Part shown: one piece after another, positions 11,712 through 24,042 of the stretch
Layout of the letters: each line of letters starts with the position of its first letter
Numbering within the stretch: the stretch's first letter is position 1
Assembly (NCBI GenBank): GCA_029948255.1
Contig: JALIZF010001576.1
Span: 74,501 to 138,500, forward strand
DNA: 64,000 nucleotides
Reading direction: 5' to 3'
DNA from: Telmatactis stephensoni
Lineage: Eukaryota; Cnidaria; Anthozoa; Actiniaria; Isophelliidae
The notes under the pieces: model-generated
The model's database searches: none
Seen by the model: the letters and a program-made list of their open reading frames with translations, nothing else
What the model was told of the DNA's origin: nothing
Position numbers and translations under genes: made by a program

Positions 11712-11998
11712 GTTCAAAAAAGGTTGACGGAGAGAACGGCAAATGGCGATCGGCGATTGGTGATTGCATAACCGAAAGGAACTATGTTCATGCTTTTAGA
11801 ACGCGTGCAGGTGCAGAGATATGAATCGCCTATCGACTTTGTCCAATAAGGTCTTTACTGCATGGTACCGGCATTGCTTGGGTATTTAATTAATGAAAAT
11901 GAAGCAATTCTTGTTACCCTAAAATTCCTTTCGGTCGTGCAATCACCAATCGCCGATTGCCATTTGATATTCGCCCCGTCAACCTTTTTTGAAATAGC
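11712..11998. mobile_element. 287-bp MITE present only in copy A
   Basis: Copy B reads CAATATATATACATGCC without this block. The insert begins GTTCAAAAAAGGTTGACGG and ends with the inverse CCGTCAACCTTTTTTGAA followed by ATAGC. Secondary inverted segments (ATCACCAATCGCC) lie inside. TA is duplicated at the ends, consistent with Tc1/mariner-type mobilisation. Confidence 0.75.
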
Positions 11999-12057
11999 TA
12001 TATATATACATGCCTTTTTCTCTTTTATTTTCTTTTCTTTTTATGCATTTTACTCAG

Positions 12058-12164
12058 CACCACTGCGAATTGGACATCAGCAGCCAGGTTACCCAGTAGT
12101 ACAGCAGCCAGGTTACCCAGTAGTACAACAGCCAGGTTACCCTGTTCACCAAGTTATTATTCAG
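12058..12164 (+). CDS. Dispanin/CD225-like gene, copy A: proline-rich exon
   Basis: Internal exon of a dispanin, the family that includes IFITM and proline-rich transmembrane proteins. A pyrimidine tract and TTTTACTCAG precede it (AG at 12056-12057), and CAG|GTAGAA is the donor. It begins with two bases finishing a codon and ends at phase 0, which matches the next exon. It encodes PLRIGH, then three copies of the octapeptide QQPGYPVV (the last altered), then HQVIIQ. Gly-Tyr-Pro/Pro-Gln-rich cytoplasmic N-terminal tails are usual ahead of CD225 domains. The exon with the start codon was not found; it should end in phase 1. Copy B has six octapeptides here. The protein is about 35 residues over this exon. 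Confidence 0.75.
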
Positions 12165-12361
12165 GTAGAAGCTGGATTATTATTCGTATAATTAATAATA
12201 TGCATGAAAAATTCTCAACAATGATTGGCTGAAAGCAGTGCAGTTTAAATGTAATATTTCTTATTCTGCTATTGTAAACATTAACAAGCATTACATTTAC
12301 GGAGAACAAAAAGAACAAAAAGCTCTGAAAACATGGCAAAAAACTTTGAGGATGTGGTTAA

Positions 12362-12630
12362 GGTGGCTCGACATTGTTTTTTATTGACCATGCCTCCGTT
12401 TTTCGTTCCACAAATTGAGCAACTTACTCTTGACCAACCAAAACGGTTTTTAAACGAGTTATTAGATTTAAGGTAATGCGCTCGCGCATTCGTGCGCATA
12501 ACGTTTGCGCATGCTTTGTACGCGCGCGCTGATATCGAATTTGATTGGGCTTCCTGTGTTCTAAAATATTTCAATATGGCGGACGCCACGTAACTGTATT
12601 CAAAGCCTTATAACTTAAAATCTGTCCACC
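12362..12630. mobile_element. Short TTAA-flanked element
   Basis: It is bounded by TTAA at 12358-12361 and 12631-12634. The ends are GGTGGCTCGACA and the inverse of GGTGGACAGATT, so only the first 6-7 bases mirror. The fragment at 42725-42834 in copy B is the same element cut short. TTAA targets are used by piggyBac, Kolobok and Sola3 families. Confidence 0.5.
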
Positions 12631-12634
12631 TTAA

Positions 12635-13889
<1,255 letters not shown>

Positions 13890-13932
13890 TTAAATCAAAG
13901 TTTATATTTTTGTCTATTTCACTTCGATTTGT

Positions 13933-13946
13933 GTTGCCATAGCGAC
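13933..13946. promoter_or_regulatory. X-box-like RFX site (imperfect)
   Basis: GTTGCCATAGCGAC resembles the palindromic RFX X-box GTTGCCATGGTAAC with differences in the second half. It lies 340 bp from a perfect X-box, in the same dispanin intron. Function is not shown. Confidence 0.3.
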
Positions 13947-14286
13947 GGTAAACAAAGATGGCTGAAATCAAATTTTCTTAAATATATTTTGAACTCGAGC
14001 AGTTCTAGACAAGGAATTATGTGGATAATAAACTACAGAGCAAAGAAATTAAGGATAAATCAAATATTTTTACCAAGCCGTTTTCGAATAAATCGCATAA
14101 ACATAATGCATTTTTTTCAATTTTCGGTCCTTTAATCTAAATAACTTTAATCAAAGAGTTTTAATTATATTTTATCTACTTTACCCTGGTATATATGTAC
14201 TTTGTTACTTAGCACTTAGGTACCTGAAATTCTTTGAAATCAAGAGATATTTCAGACAAAACTGATTTCATCCTTATTTTTATATC

Positions 14287-14300
14287 GTTGCCATGGTAAC
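14287..14300. promoter_or_regulatory. Perfect palindromic X-box (RFX site)
   Basis: GTTGCCATGGTAAC is a perfect 14-bp palindrome that matches the canonical binding site of RFX transcription factors. It sits in the intron between the first two dispanin exons of copy A and falls in the segment deleted from copy B. Confidence 0.45.
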
Positions 14301-15047
14301 ACCAATTAAACTGAAACTGACAAAATACACAACCTTGAGCTCAGTTTATCTACTGACAGGAGAAAATCATTGTGATTAAACTAGGGCAAGCTTATCACTT
14401 AATAAGCTAATCAATAAATTTTGTTTTTTGAATTGTTTGTAATTTATTCAAAAACGGCTTAATTGGTAAAAAGGTTTTTGAATTGTGCCTTACTTTCTTT
14501 GCCTTATCGTGTAGTTTATAGCCCATGTAGTCTCCTGGCAGTTAAATAATACGATTTTTGATGACTTGCGGGAGCAACGAATGCATGCAGCGAACTATAT
14601 ATTTACTTATACGAATTTGCTTCTTCTTTTTTTATATCTGGTGTTTTTGTTTTTGTTTTTACTTTTTTTCAATAAAATATTCTCAAGTGCTTCAAATATT
14701 TTGGAGAATTTTTTTTTCTTGCCGACCATGTTCACTAGTCTACCAAGCATGTAGACAACACGGAACTGACACTGTCACGGCACGGCACGGTCCGTTTCAC
14801 ACTCATACGAAAAAGGCCGTCTACTTTTACACAAAAGGGCAATATTTTTTGGTCATTTTACAGCTAACGGTTAACCCCAATAATTCTACAGCACATGAGC
14901 ATAATTGATTGGTTGAAAGCCATTGTGAAAAATAGAGCTCAGACAACGGCGCTGGCGCATTCCGCCGCGCGCGCTCCTTCTGTTACCCCGTTTAACGAAG
15001 AGTTTTCTCCTTTATTTTAACACAAATTATTGTTGAACATAAAAAGA

Positions 15048-15222
15048 CAAATCGCAAGAAGTTTTAAACTCTCTGTACTATTATTAACAATGAATTTCAC
15101 GTCACAAAATGCTCAAAACTCGCGCTATTGTTTCTACGACTTCCTCTGATAAATATGAACATTTTGTGACGTCAAATCCATTGTCACGAGTGTACAGACA
15201 GTTGAAAACCTCTTGCGATTTG
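15048..15222. mobile_element. Fold-back MITE (about 175 bp)
   Basis: CAAATCGCAAGAAGTTTT at the left is mirrored by AAAACCTCTTGCGATTTG at the right. The mirrored match continues imperfectly for about 60 bp to the shared GTCACAAAATG core. Only the right arm survives in copy B (about 43038-43110), at the edge of its deletion. Confidence 0.65.
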
Positions 15223-15251
15223 TTAATGAGACCCTCAGCTTAATATTTTAG

Positions 15252-15356
15252 GATGGATCAGTCATCAAACATGAAATCGTTTTCTTTTGTGCGCTGTTTG
15301 TAACCCTGTGCTGCTGTCCACTCATTGGGATTTGTGCCATAAAAGAAGCACGCGAT
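15252..15356 (+). CDS. Dispanin/CD225-like gene, copy A: first membrane helix exon
   Basis: A 105-base exon in phase 0 on both sides, acceptor ATATTTTAG| and donor GAT|GTAAGT. It encodes the first half of a CD225 domain: a short polar lead, then a hydrophobic segment FFCALFVTLCCCPLIGICAI ending in KEARD. The cysteine cluster before Pro-Leu-hydrophobic-Gly-Ile corresponds to the S-palmitoylated cysteines and intramembrane helix of IFITM and other dispanins. Phase 0 agrees with the exons before and after. The following 12.9-kb intron contains the whole BEL-1 retrotransposon. Confidence 0.82.
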
Positions 15357-15452
15357 GTAAGTATTTTGTATTTACATAAATAGACAAATAATTTGTCAAG
15401 CTGTAATACAGCATTCGTATCAGGAAAGCATTGTTGAGTTGCCCACATTACC

Positions 15453-15619
15453 TGTTACAGCCCACATAGAACCGTCACAAATTAGCTATGATGTAATCAC
15501 GCGCGCATGCGCCTTATGTCATATATGCTCTTGTCTTGAGGCTGGTCGAAGTTTATGTACGCGCTGTTGAGTTTACATGTTTAACGTGGAATAAATGGTT
15601 CAAAATGTGAGACAAAACA
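15453..15619 (+). mobile_element. BEL-1 copy A: 5' LTR and primer-binding site
   Basis: The block starts TGTTACAGCCCACA and ends GACAAAACA, so it has TG...CA termini, and contains AATAAA near its 3' end. One base later comes TGATAGCAGAA; copy B has TGGTAGCAGAG here, complementary to the 3' end of metazoan initiator tRNA-Met. A GCGCATGCGC palindrome lies inside. I see no 3' LTR partner; the element is truncated after RNase H. At 167 bp it is short for a Bel/Pao LTR, so the boundaries are tentative. Confidence 0.6.
15503..15512. promoter_or_regulatory. NRF1-type palindrome in the BEL-1 LTR
   Basis: GCGCATGCGC matches the core of the NRF1 consensus and is conserved in copy B at 43395-43404. It could serve the LTR promoter; this is inference from the motif. 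Confidence 0.35.
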
Positions 15620-15665
15620 TTGATAGCAGAACGAGGTTGAGAATTTTCTCACTGGAGATGAGAAA

Positions 15666-16616
15666 ATGGCAACTAAGAGTTTGGAAAATTCATCGACAAG
15701 CGGCGATTTCGAATTCGTAAACAAGCTGTCGAGGGCGGACTTAGACAACGAATTAACTAAACGGGACTTAAGCACGTCTGGAAACGCGAAAAAACGAAGG
15801 AAGAGACTTATAGCTGCCTTGATAGCAGAGTATGAGAAGAAACAAGGTGAGAAATCAAGTTTGAAATCTGATAATTTGTCAAGAAATAGTCCTTCTGGGG
15901 GTAAAAAAGTTGACAATGTTGACAAGACAATTGACGAGACAAAATCTGAAACACGTGCTGTGGATGAGAGTCGTCTTGAAAGCTTAGAACAGAATGTAGC
16001 TCAAATAAAAGAGCAGTTTGACAAGCAAACCGAGAAAATTTTGAAAATGCTGAATGTGAAGAAATTCTGATAATGACAATAACGACGATGATAGACAGAA
16101 TGGCGCCGTCGCTAATGACTCTGACTCAAGTGACAATGAGAATATGAAATTGACAACTAAAGATACGAAAATATAGAGATTTGATTCAGAATCGTCATTG
16201 ACAAACAAAGAATACAAGGATTTGAAAATAAAATTCGACCTTCATTCACAAGCATTGTATACTGAAATTGATGATATTGAAAACGCTATAAAAGAAGCCG
16301 AAAATGATTGTATCGTGAAAGTGAACATTCGGCGACTTGAAAGGGAAGTCGAAAAATGTGAACTGATAATTGACAAAGTGATTGAAATTGAAGACGAATA
16401 CCCGACTGAAATTGATGAACTTTTGCAAAAATGGAATGAAACTCCAGAAAAGATAGCAGAAAAGCTGAGAGAAAAGCAGAAGAATACTTTAAAAAATGTC
16501 GTGGAAAGACAAAGAAAATGAACGAAAAAGGGAAAATGTGAAATTACCGAATTATAAGGTACCAGAATTTAATGGAAGTGTTTTGCAATGGCCGACTTGG
16601 ATCCAAAGTTTTACAC
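15666..16616 (+). pseudogene. BEL-1 copy A: gag N-terminal part
   Basis: The ATG at 15666 opens a 134-codon frame with a SAP-like basic helix region (about residues 22-52, LSRADLDNELTKRDL followed by KKRRKR) and a coiled-coil tail. It ends early because copy A lacks 36 bases present in copy B near 16062. A second frame at 16198-16521 gives an acidic coiled coil, and the start of DUF1759 (LPNYKVPEFNGSVLQWPTW) follows to 16616, where the 7.66-kb element is inserted. Gag would form the particle core. Confidence 0.8.
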
Positions 16617-17104
16617 AACGCCTTCCAAAACATTTTGGGTTTTTCCAAAACAGCATTTTCCGTATAATCCGTTTGTTTTTCTGTTTGTATTCACAAATTG
16701 TCTGCAAAATCTGGTTGTTTTGATGTATTTTTTTATAAGCATCTGCAAAATTCATATTGTTTCCCATTACTTATGATAATGGCTTATTAAAAGTACCACT
16801 TTTATGTCAGGTTTCACTGAATTACACTTGATTTACAACACACACATTACTCATGATTCCAACGGCATTAGCAAATATTTTATTTTTTATTACAAAATAA
16901 CTCTTGCTTCTTTCGTAATATTTTCTCTGGATCATTTTTGATTCACATAATTATAGTTTTTTACCAGAGAATAAATTTGTCTAAAACATAACAAGAATAA
17001 ATTTGACTGTTTTCACTGAATTGGTACGTGATGGAGAATTTCCTCAATCATGAATACATTGAGTACTATATAATTTCTGCATCCATATAATTCAAGATTT
17101 AATG

Positions 17105-18058
17105 CAGGAATTCTGCTACCATAAATACCAAGGCGCACGCAGAACTTCTGCATTCATAAAAAAACTAAGGCTGATGCAGAACTTCTGCGTCCATGATAAA
17201 CTAAGCTGACGCAGAAGTTCTGCATCCATGAAAAACTAAGGATGATGCAGAAATTCTGCATCCATGACAAATTAAGGCTGATGCAGAAGTTCTGCGTCCA
17301 TGACAAATTAAGGCTAATGCAGAAATTCTGCATCCATGACAAATTAAGGCTGATGCAGAAATTCTGCGTCCATGACAAATTAAGGCTGATGCAGAAATTC
17401 TGCGTCCATGACAAACTAAGGCTGATGCAGAAATTCTGCATCCATGACAAATTAAGGCTGATGCAGAAATTCTGCATCCATGACAAATTAAGGCTGATGC
17501 AGAAATTCTGCATCCATGACAAATTAAGGCTGATGCAGAAGTTCTGCATCCATGACAAACTAAGGCTGATGCAGAAATTCTGCATCCATGACAAATTAAG
17601 GCTGATGCAGAAGTTCTGCATCCATGACAAATTAAGGCTGATGCAGAAATTCTGCGTCCATGACAAATTAAGGCTGATGCAGAAGTTCTGCGTCCATGAC
17701 AAATTAAGGCTGATGCAGAAGTTCTGCATCCATGACAAACTAAGGCTGATGCAGAAATTCTGCATCCATGACAAATTAAGGCTGATGCAGAAGTTCTGCA
17801 TCCATGACAAATTAAGGCTGATGCAGAAGTTCTGCGTCCATGAAAAACTAAGGCTGATGCAGAAGTTCTGCATCCACGAAAAACTATGGCTAACACAGAA
17901 CTTCTGCGTCCATGAAAAACTATGGCTGATGCAGAAGTTCTGCATCCACGAAAAACTAAGGCTGACGCAGAAGTTCTGTATCAATGAAAAACTAAGGCTG
18001 ATGCAGAATTTTTGTGTCCATGAAATACAAAGGCTGATGCAGAACTTCTGCATCCATA
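17105..18058 (+). repeat. Left subterminal array, about 26 units of 36 bp
   Basis: The unit reads GATGCAGAAATTCTGCATCC then ATGACAAATTAAGGCT. Its core TGCAGAANTTCTGCA is a palindrome (A or G in the centre) and is the best conserved part; spacers vary toward the edges. Because 36 is a multiple of three, long repeat-coded reading frames appear on both strands; these are not genes. Confidence 0.95.
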
Positions 18059-18960
18059 AAAAAATTATAAAAGGAAATAATGGGGATCTTGAAGACTTTG
18101 TGTGACATCATTGTATAAATATATTATTTTGAAAAGAGCCCACCACCCGAACATTTCTATAGAAAAAAAGCAAACTTTGGCAGTCCATAATGTTGGTGCT
18201 ATTTATCAAAACCACTTCAAAATTTCAAATTTTACTAATTTTGATGTGCAAGATCCCCATTTGCCTCAAGACCTTTCCAGCTCTGAATTTAGCACACACA
18301 AAAATATTTGCAACAATGCATGAAAGGGATACTCCGTGTTAATATACAAAAACATGTGTCCAGTGCCCCAAATATATAAACATTGGAAGAGTACAAACAT
18401 CAAAATCTAAAAGCATGGATTACTGACTTTGAATAGGTGGACACAACACGAAGACATCATAATTTATGCATAATAAAATTTCAAGCTATGTACAATATAT
18501 CACACACCAGAAATGAGAAAAAACTATTGCTCTTTATAATATCTGAAAATTTGATTTCAATTGCTTATATAATTTTTGAATTTTTTACATTTTAATTTTA
18601 AAATTTTGACAGTAAATGTATGGTTGGTTGGCACTTTTTTGCAACCAAAGAAACATTACTTTAAATTTGCAAAAAGAAAAGCTGATTTCTCAAAAACCAT
18701 TGAAACAATTGCTCTCAAAATTTCAGGTATTGCTAACAGTGATGCCTTCTTCTCATTTCTAGAGTCTGTCTTAGCTTGAAATTTGATATTATGCCAATGA
18801 AGCAAAACGTAAAACAATGTGTCCTCCTATTAGTATTACTAAAACATAAATGAAAAAATATTGAAATAATATGGTTTATGCTTTCAGAATTTTAGTGTTT
18901 TGTACTCTTAACTTGAGGATGGTGCATTGAAGAAGTGCTCGGGGGCAGTTACATGTAAAC
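18059..18960. other. Element interior, no recognisable coding sequence
   Basis: AT-rich sequence between the left array and the candidate exon at 18961. I see no domain or splice-bounded open block here. Confidence 0.5.
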
Positions 18961-19061
18961 TCAGTTAGCTGCTTCCAAGATTTCACTGTCCCCAAGCTCT
19001 TCTTCATACCCAAGATTATCAGAGTTGCCATCAGCATCAGAGGACTTTTTCATCAGGTGAC
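18961..19061 (-). CDS. Candidate terminal exon inside the 7.66-kb element
   Basis: On the minus strand an acceptor (TTTTGACAG|) is followed by two bases finishing a codon and then 32 codons and a TGA stop at 18961-18963. The peptide is strongly acidic (a run GYEEELGDSEILEAAN at its end). A possible upstream exon ends at 19740-19750 with CGAG|GTAAG in the matching phase 1. I recognise no family. It may be the tail of the element's own protein or a chance reading. Confidence 0.3.
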
Positions 19062-19197
19062 CTGTCAAAACATTAACCACCAATTAGTTTCTTTTGGTGT
19101 CTACAAAGGCATCTAGATCAAACGTGAAAGGGTTCTTATTCTTAGTAGAAGGCTGAAAACTGTTAAAGGTAATTATTACATCTTCTTCTTTGAATGA

Positions 19198-19252
19198 ATT
19201 GTATTGTATTGTATTGTATTGTATTGCATTGCATTGCATTGTATCTTGTATT
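19198..19252. repeat. (TATTG)n / (CATTG)n pentanucleotide tract
   Basis: About ten ATTGT or ATTGC pentamers in a row. Confidence 0.85.
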
Positions 19253-19260
19253 GTAATATC

Positions 19261-19305
19261 CAGCTGCGAGCAGAGTCCCCCTTTACCTTCTAATCGAGCA
19301 AACGA
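19261..19305. mobile_element. Fragment of the CTACCCTGC-ended element
   Basis: CTGCGAGCAGAGTCCCCC and the following bases up to TAATCGAGCAAACGA match the terminal repeat of the elements at 47757 and 63707. Only one end is present, so this is a relic. Confidence 0.65.
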
Positions 19306-19915
19306 TCAAAATTATGAATTTTAGAACTTGAAATACCAGATAAACCTTGGGTCATTTAGTGTTGGCTTTTCCATCACGAAAACCACACAAAACTCCAAAT
19401 AAAATCACTTTTCAATAAAAATTGACCAACAAAGAATTCACTCAGCCATGAGCCACACACACAAACACACACACACACACAAAAAAAACACAAAGATCAG
19501 TAAACCAGTACAGATGAATATCATTGAAAGATCAGATTGAATGGCCTACTACTAAGATACGTTGCTTTTACACAAATGCACATTTCACTGGTTGTGCCAA
19601 GAAAATATGATCATAAATTATTAAATGACATGCCGTGCACGATATATACAGTATTAGTGGTCATTAATGTATCGCAATTTCAGTGTTTCTCAATCAATTA
19701 TTCAACGATACGTTATTAGTAACATTGTTCGAAATTATCCGGGTCTTACCTCGTGTTTGCGAATGGTCCCTTTGACTATAATGCCAATAAAATAAGGTAA
19801 TCGAACTCTTTGATGTCCAGCTTGAGTGATTCAACGATATAACAGTCTGAATGACAGAATATACGAACGTTTGTGACAAGAAAAGAACTCTAAACTCAAG
19901 AACTCAAGATCAAAG

Positions 19916-20203
19916 ATGGCTCCCAAATTCAAATCCATATCCCGACCAATCACAGAGGTGATTTCCAAATATAGTATTCAATTAGACCAAGTCTCACTCG
20001 GCCTAAATTTAAAAAAAGTCCGAGCGGTACTGGTACATCTCCAAATTTGGAAGAATTGCCTGTCTCTGATTGGCTCGGGTATAATTTTCAAATGTTTGGA
20101 AACCATTTTGGTTCGTGTCGGGCTTAAAGCCACAAAATTTCGTTCTTCATTCGATCAAATCTCTGGAAAACTCAAAGCTAATGCGACATATCTGAAATCC
20201 GAG
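19916..20203 (+). CDS. Weak first-exon candidate inside the 7.66-kb element
   Basis: The ATG at 19916 (CAAAGATGGC) opens 96 codons to a donor GAG|GTAAGA, phase 0. Two further phase-0 blocks follow in frame: 22075-22110 (12 codons, CTCAG| acceptor, TAT|GTAAGT donor) and 22699-22830 (43 codons to TAA, TTACAG| acceptor). The three join to 151 codons without a stop. No family is recognised. The first block also holds two CCAAT-box motifs (about 19943 and 20066), so it could instead be promoter DNA. Confidence 0.25.
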
Positions 20204-22880
20204 GTAAGATTCGTCGTCTGAATGTAAATTTTTAAAGTGGATCTTTCTATGTTCAACGCTATACAAGACTTTTTTGTCCTAGAGTCCGCAGCGTGTTGAA
20301 CCGGTAATTGTCATCGATTCAAAAGTATGAGTCGTTTCTCTTTGGGGTGAATCAAGTGGTTCTTTAATACGAGTGATGTAAATTTGATTCAGACCTATTT
20401 GTCGAACGACTCATTTCGATGTAAGAATAAGCTTTTCTGTCAAATATATAAGCTTAATATTTGTTGCTAGCTGTTGGATAAAAAATAGAATGTCACGCAA
20501 GGGGTGGGAAAAGCTCATTGTTTCGTTGGAAAAAGACATTTCGTTCAGATATATTTAGGTTACTGTAGTATAAATGTTGACTTCAAAGTTTGTTTTTGTC
20601 AAATCGTAGAACTGCAATTTCTTTGTATGTCGTTTTGTTGTGAACTCATGTATACTAGCTGTAGAGGATATTACAAAGTGCTGTGAAGATATGAAGCTTA
20701 TCTTGGAGTCTGCAAGCAGGAAATTCATTACAATTTGAGATAATATTAGAAGATCATGAACTATATATCTGAGATAGTCCTTCATTCTATCAAGACACTA
20801 CCCAGAGAACCTATTATAATAAGGATTATTACACTGGTCTTAGGGCATTAAAACAGTTTTCATATGAGTAGGAGGAAACATAGTAGCATGACCCTGCAAG
20901 CACTGAATTCCATTTATTATAATTATTATTTTCAATTGACACAGTTTGATTAACATGACCAGAAAATTCAAGCCAGGTTCATCTTACAGCTAGTTTCTTA
21001 GATTTCAAGGACCTTTTGAAGAATCCTTGCCCATACCATATAGAGCAGATTTTTGCAACAGCTTTTCTTGTGTTGTTACATTTATTTCGTTTGAATACTC
21101 CTTCAATCTGTCGGTTACATTACCCTGCAGAGCACCTACATATATTATAATAGAGATGACTTATACTCCTTTTGTACCAGTTTTTGACATTCACTTCCTG
21201 TATGATTAACTTTCATCTTACTCTGAGTGATCCTGACTTTTATCAATCTTTGCTCTAATGACATTTTATCCTAAGAGTTGAAGCTGACATAATTAAGCCT
21301 TCTGTCTCCTTTAACTGTCCCATGAGCATAAAAATATGCTTTTCAAGAATTAAGAGACTGTTATATAGTTACACGACTTCCATAATGACCGCTGCTAATT
21401 AGCATAAATAGTGAAAAATTACTATTTCTGGAACTGTATCAATTTGAAATTATTAAGATTGTTGATTTTGATAATTTGTGCAATTTTCAAAACAAAACAT
21501 TAAATGCTTGACAAGATATGGGGATTTAAAATTCTGAAAATGCACCAAAACGAGGCTACCAAGGCTTTTGATCAAAATTACATACAAAACTCTCTATTAT
21601 TGACAGCACATAACTTTTTTGATATTGACCCAAAAGTGATAAAATTTTCTGAAAATATTTGTCTTGAAGTAATTTTTCACATAACATTGATAATTTCTTG
21701 CACAAGGCCCTCATTTTCTCTAATGGAAAAAACTGAATTATGAAAGTGGTCTATATCTGAATCAGTTCTTTTATGCCAAGAATGGCTTATTTATACCCTA
21801 TAAGCACAGCTTTCCTTCTCATCCTCACCATTCTCTGCAACTATTTCTTTAGCAAGAGGCTCAGGCTTCAATAATTGATTAACCAAACTGAATCCAAACC
21901 AATGACGATATATATTTGATTATACTTTGTGGTAACCGGTACTCTCTGGCTAGTTCATGATCGTCTCCTATCATCTCAAAACTTAATGAAAACCCTGTAC
22001 AGCAACAGAAAGACTGTACCATTACTTCATACTATTATCAAATGCTAATTTTTCTTTCTTTGACAATTCCTCAGATATACACTGGGCCCTTCACAACAGG
22101 CAATATCTATGTAAGTTTCTGAAACCTTCCTTGAAAATCTAAAGGAAGGCTGTTTTGTAGCTGTTTTTCTTTAAAATTATATTCAAGATGCCTGTAATTG
22201 GGAAGATGTTGGAAAGGACCACTTCCAGATTCATTACTGTAAAGGTACATACCTTGTGAAGTGTTCATCTTGAGTTCACCTCAGCACATTCCAAGAAAGC
22301 CAAGAAGGTCACAGTCGTGGTCACAAAATTTGCCTAATAGCTGTGTCATCTGCTGTGATATTGGACTCTTTGACAACAAGCTTTTACCATCAACAAGAAG
22401 GAAAGATATGCTGCCCTTCCAAAGAAAACTATAGCATGGCTTTTGATAGTCAATTAATGCAATAAGATTAGAAAAGTGAAAAATTTTGTGCTCCATCTCT
22501 TTTGGCCTAGCCTCCTCCACAGGCATCTCTATTTTTCTTTCTTTGGGATTCTTGTGTGAGAAGAGAGGGACTGAAGAGAGGGGAGGCTGGGGAAGAGAAG
22601 AAAAGCTCACCTTCCTTTCTCTTACCTAACTAGTGCCTAGCCCCTATCAACAACACAGGAAACCGAGATATATAAACATTCAAATTCTTATATTACAGAG
22701 ATGCTTGCATTTTGCCCTGGATGCAGAATTGCTGTGTACTAGTCCTTTGTGCCTCACAGTTACCATTAGAATGCAGAATTTCTTGAAGGGTGATGGGAAT
22801 GAAAAATGGAAAAGACAAAGCCTGTTGTAATTCTATACAGAACCCTATGTTTATACACATGTACCAGCTGTTTATATTAA
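20204..22880. other. Element interior, little recognisable
   Basis: Apart from the two short candidate exons at 22075-22110 and 22699-22830, I see only AT-rich sequence. A minus-strand open frame of about 100 codons at 22281-22610 begins at a non-ATG codon and resembles nothing I know. Confidence 0.5.
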
Positions 22881-23336
22881 AGTGCCTATCACCACTAGCC
22901 AGGAACTTCATAAATCATTTCTTTGTGAATGGAAAATCTGCCTTGTTAAATATTTCTTGATACACACACACCCTTTAGAGAAATTAAGCATTCAAAATTA
23001 GAAAATGCAAATGAGATGACGTCAACCCAGGAATTTGATGCCTCATTTTGTTTCAAATTTCAAACAGGTGCATAAGGGTTAAGGAGTAAATATGTCCATA
23101 GTGTGTAGTTTAGCACAGAAAACCTTTTCCAAAAGGTAAAATTGTAATAATTGCTTGTAGTCATGTTTTGTATATTTAATAATTCCTGGGTTGACGTCAT
23201 CTCATTTGCATTTTTTCATTTCGAATGCTTAATTTCTCTAAAGGGAAATGTATATATCAGGAAATATTTAACAAGGCAGATTTTCCATTCACAAAGAAAT
23301 GATTTATGAAGTTCCTGGCTAGGGGTGATAGGGACT
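22881..23336. mobile_element. TTAA-flanked MITE (456 bp) nested in the element
   Basis: It is flanked by TTAA at 22877-22880 and 23337-23340. The arms are about 150 bp, beginning AGTGCCTATCACC and ending GGTGATAGGGACT. Both arms include AATGCAAATGAGATGACGTC or its inverse. It fits a piggyBac/Kolobok-type MITE. Confidence 0.75.
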
Positions 23337-23504
23337 TTAACATTCATCGGACAATTTGCACAGCTCAATTCAGTTAAGCAATAATGCTACATAGAGAAAC
23401 TTGTGGATTTTTTTTTAGTTTTTTAGTTGGTTCTGAATAGAATAGCTACAGGCTCTCTATGTTCATGCTTCCCTTTCACACCTTTTTTCTAAGAATATTA
23501 TATT

Positions 23505-24042
23505 TGTTAAGAATTTCTGCATCCCTTTTTAGTCATGAGGGCTACATGTATAGTGCAGAACTTCTGCATCTCTTTGGCTATTTTGGTTGGAGTGCAGAAC
23601 TTCTGCATCCCTTTTGTCAAGTGGGTTGGAGTGCAGAACTTCTGCATCCCTTTTGTCATGTGGGTTGGAGTGCAGAATTTCTGCATCCCTTTTGTCATGT
23701 GGGTTGGAGCGCAGAATTTCTGCATCCCTTTTGCTATGTTGGTTGGAGCGCAGAACTTCTGCATCCCTTTTGTCGTGTGGGTTGGAGTGCAGAATTTCTG
23801 CATCCCTTTTGTCATGTGGGTTGGAGCGCAGAATTTCTGCATCCCTTTTGTCATGTGGGTTGGAGTGCAGAATTTCTGCATCCCTTTTGTCATGTGGGTT
23901 GGAGCGCAGAATTTCTGCATCCCTTTTGCTATGTTGGTTGGAGCGCAGAATTTCTGCATCCCTTTTGTCATGTGGGTTGGAGTGCAGAATTTCTGCATCC
24001 CTTTTGTCATGTGGGTTGGAGTGCAGAATTTCTGCATCCTTT
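23505..24042 (-). repeat. Right subterminal array, about 14 units of 39 bp
   Basis: The unit on the + strand reads GTGCAGAATTTCTGCATCCC then TTTTGTCATGTGGGTTGGA. On the minus strand it gives ATGACAAAAGGGATGCAGAA, matching the left-array order ATGACAAA...GATGCAGAA. The two arrays are therefore inverted relative to each other. Long repeat-coded frames here are artefacts. Confidence 0.95.

Larger units (their letters stand above)
13894..15047. other. Intron sequence without a recognised element
   Basis: Apart from the X-box sites and a GC-rich patch near 14950-14985 I see nothing coding. Reading frames here are short and phenylalanine-rich, as expected of AT-rich DNA. Confidence 0.5.

Noticed and set aside
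17105..18058. CRISPR-like array
   Set aside because: Unit is 36 bp with no unique spacers; this is an animal genome and a head-to-tail tandem repeat within a transposon.
17154..18105. Reading frames of up to about 300 codons across the 36-bp array on both strands
   Set aside because: The unit length is a multiple of three, so open frames follow automatically; both strands are open and no domain fits.
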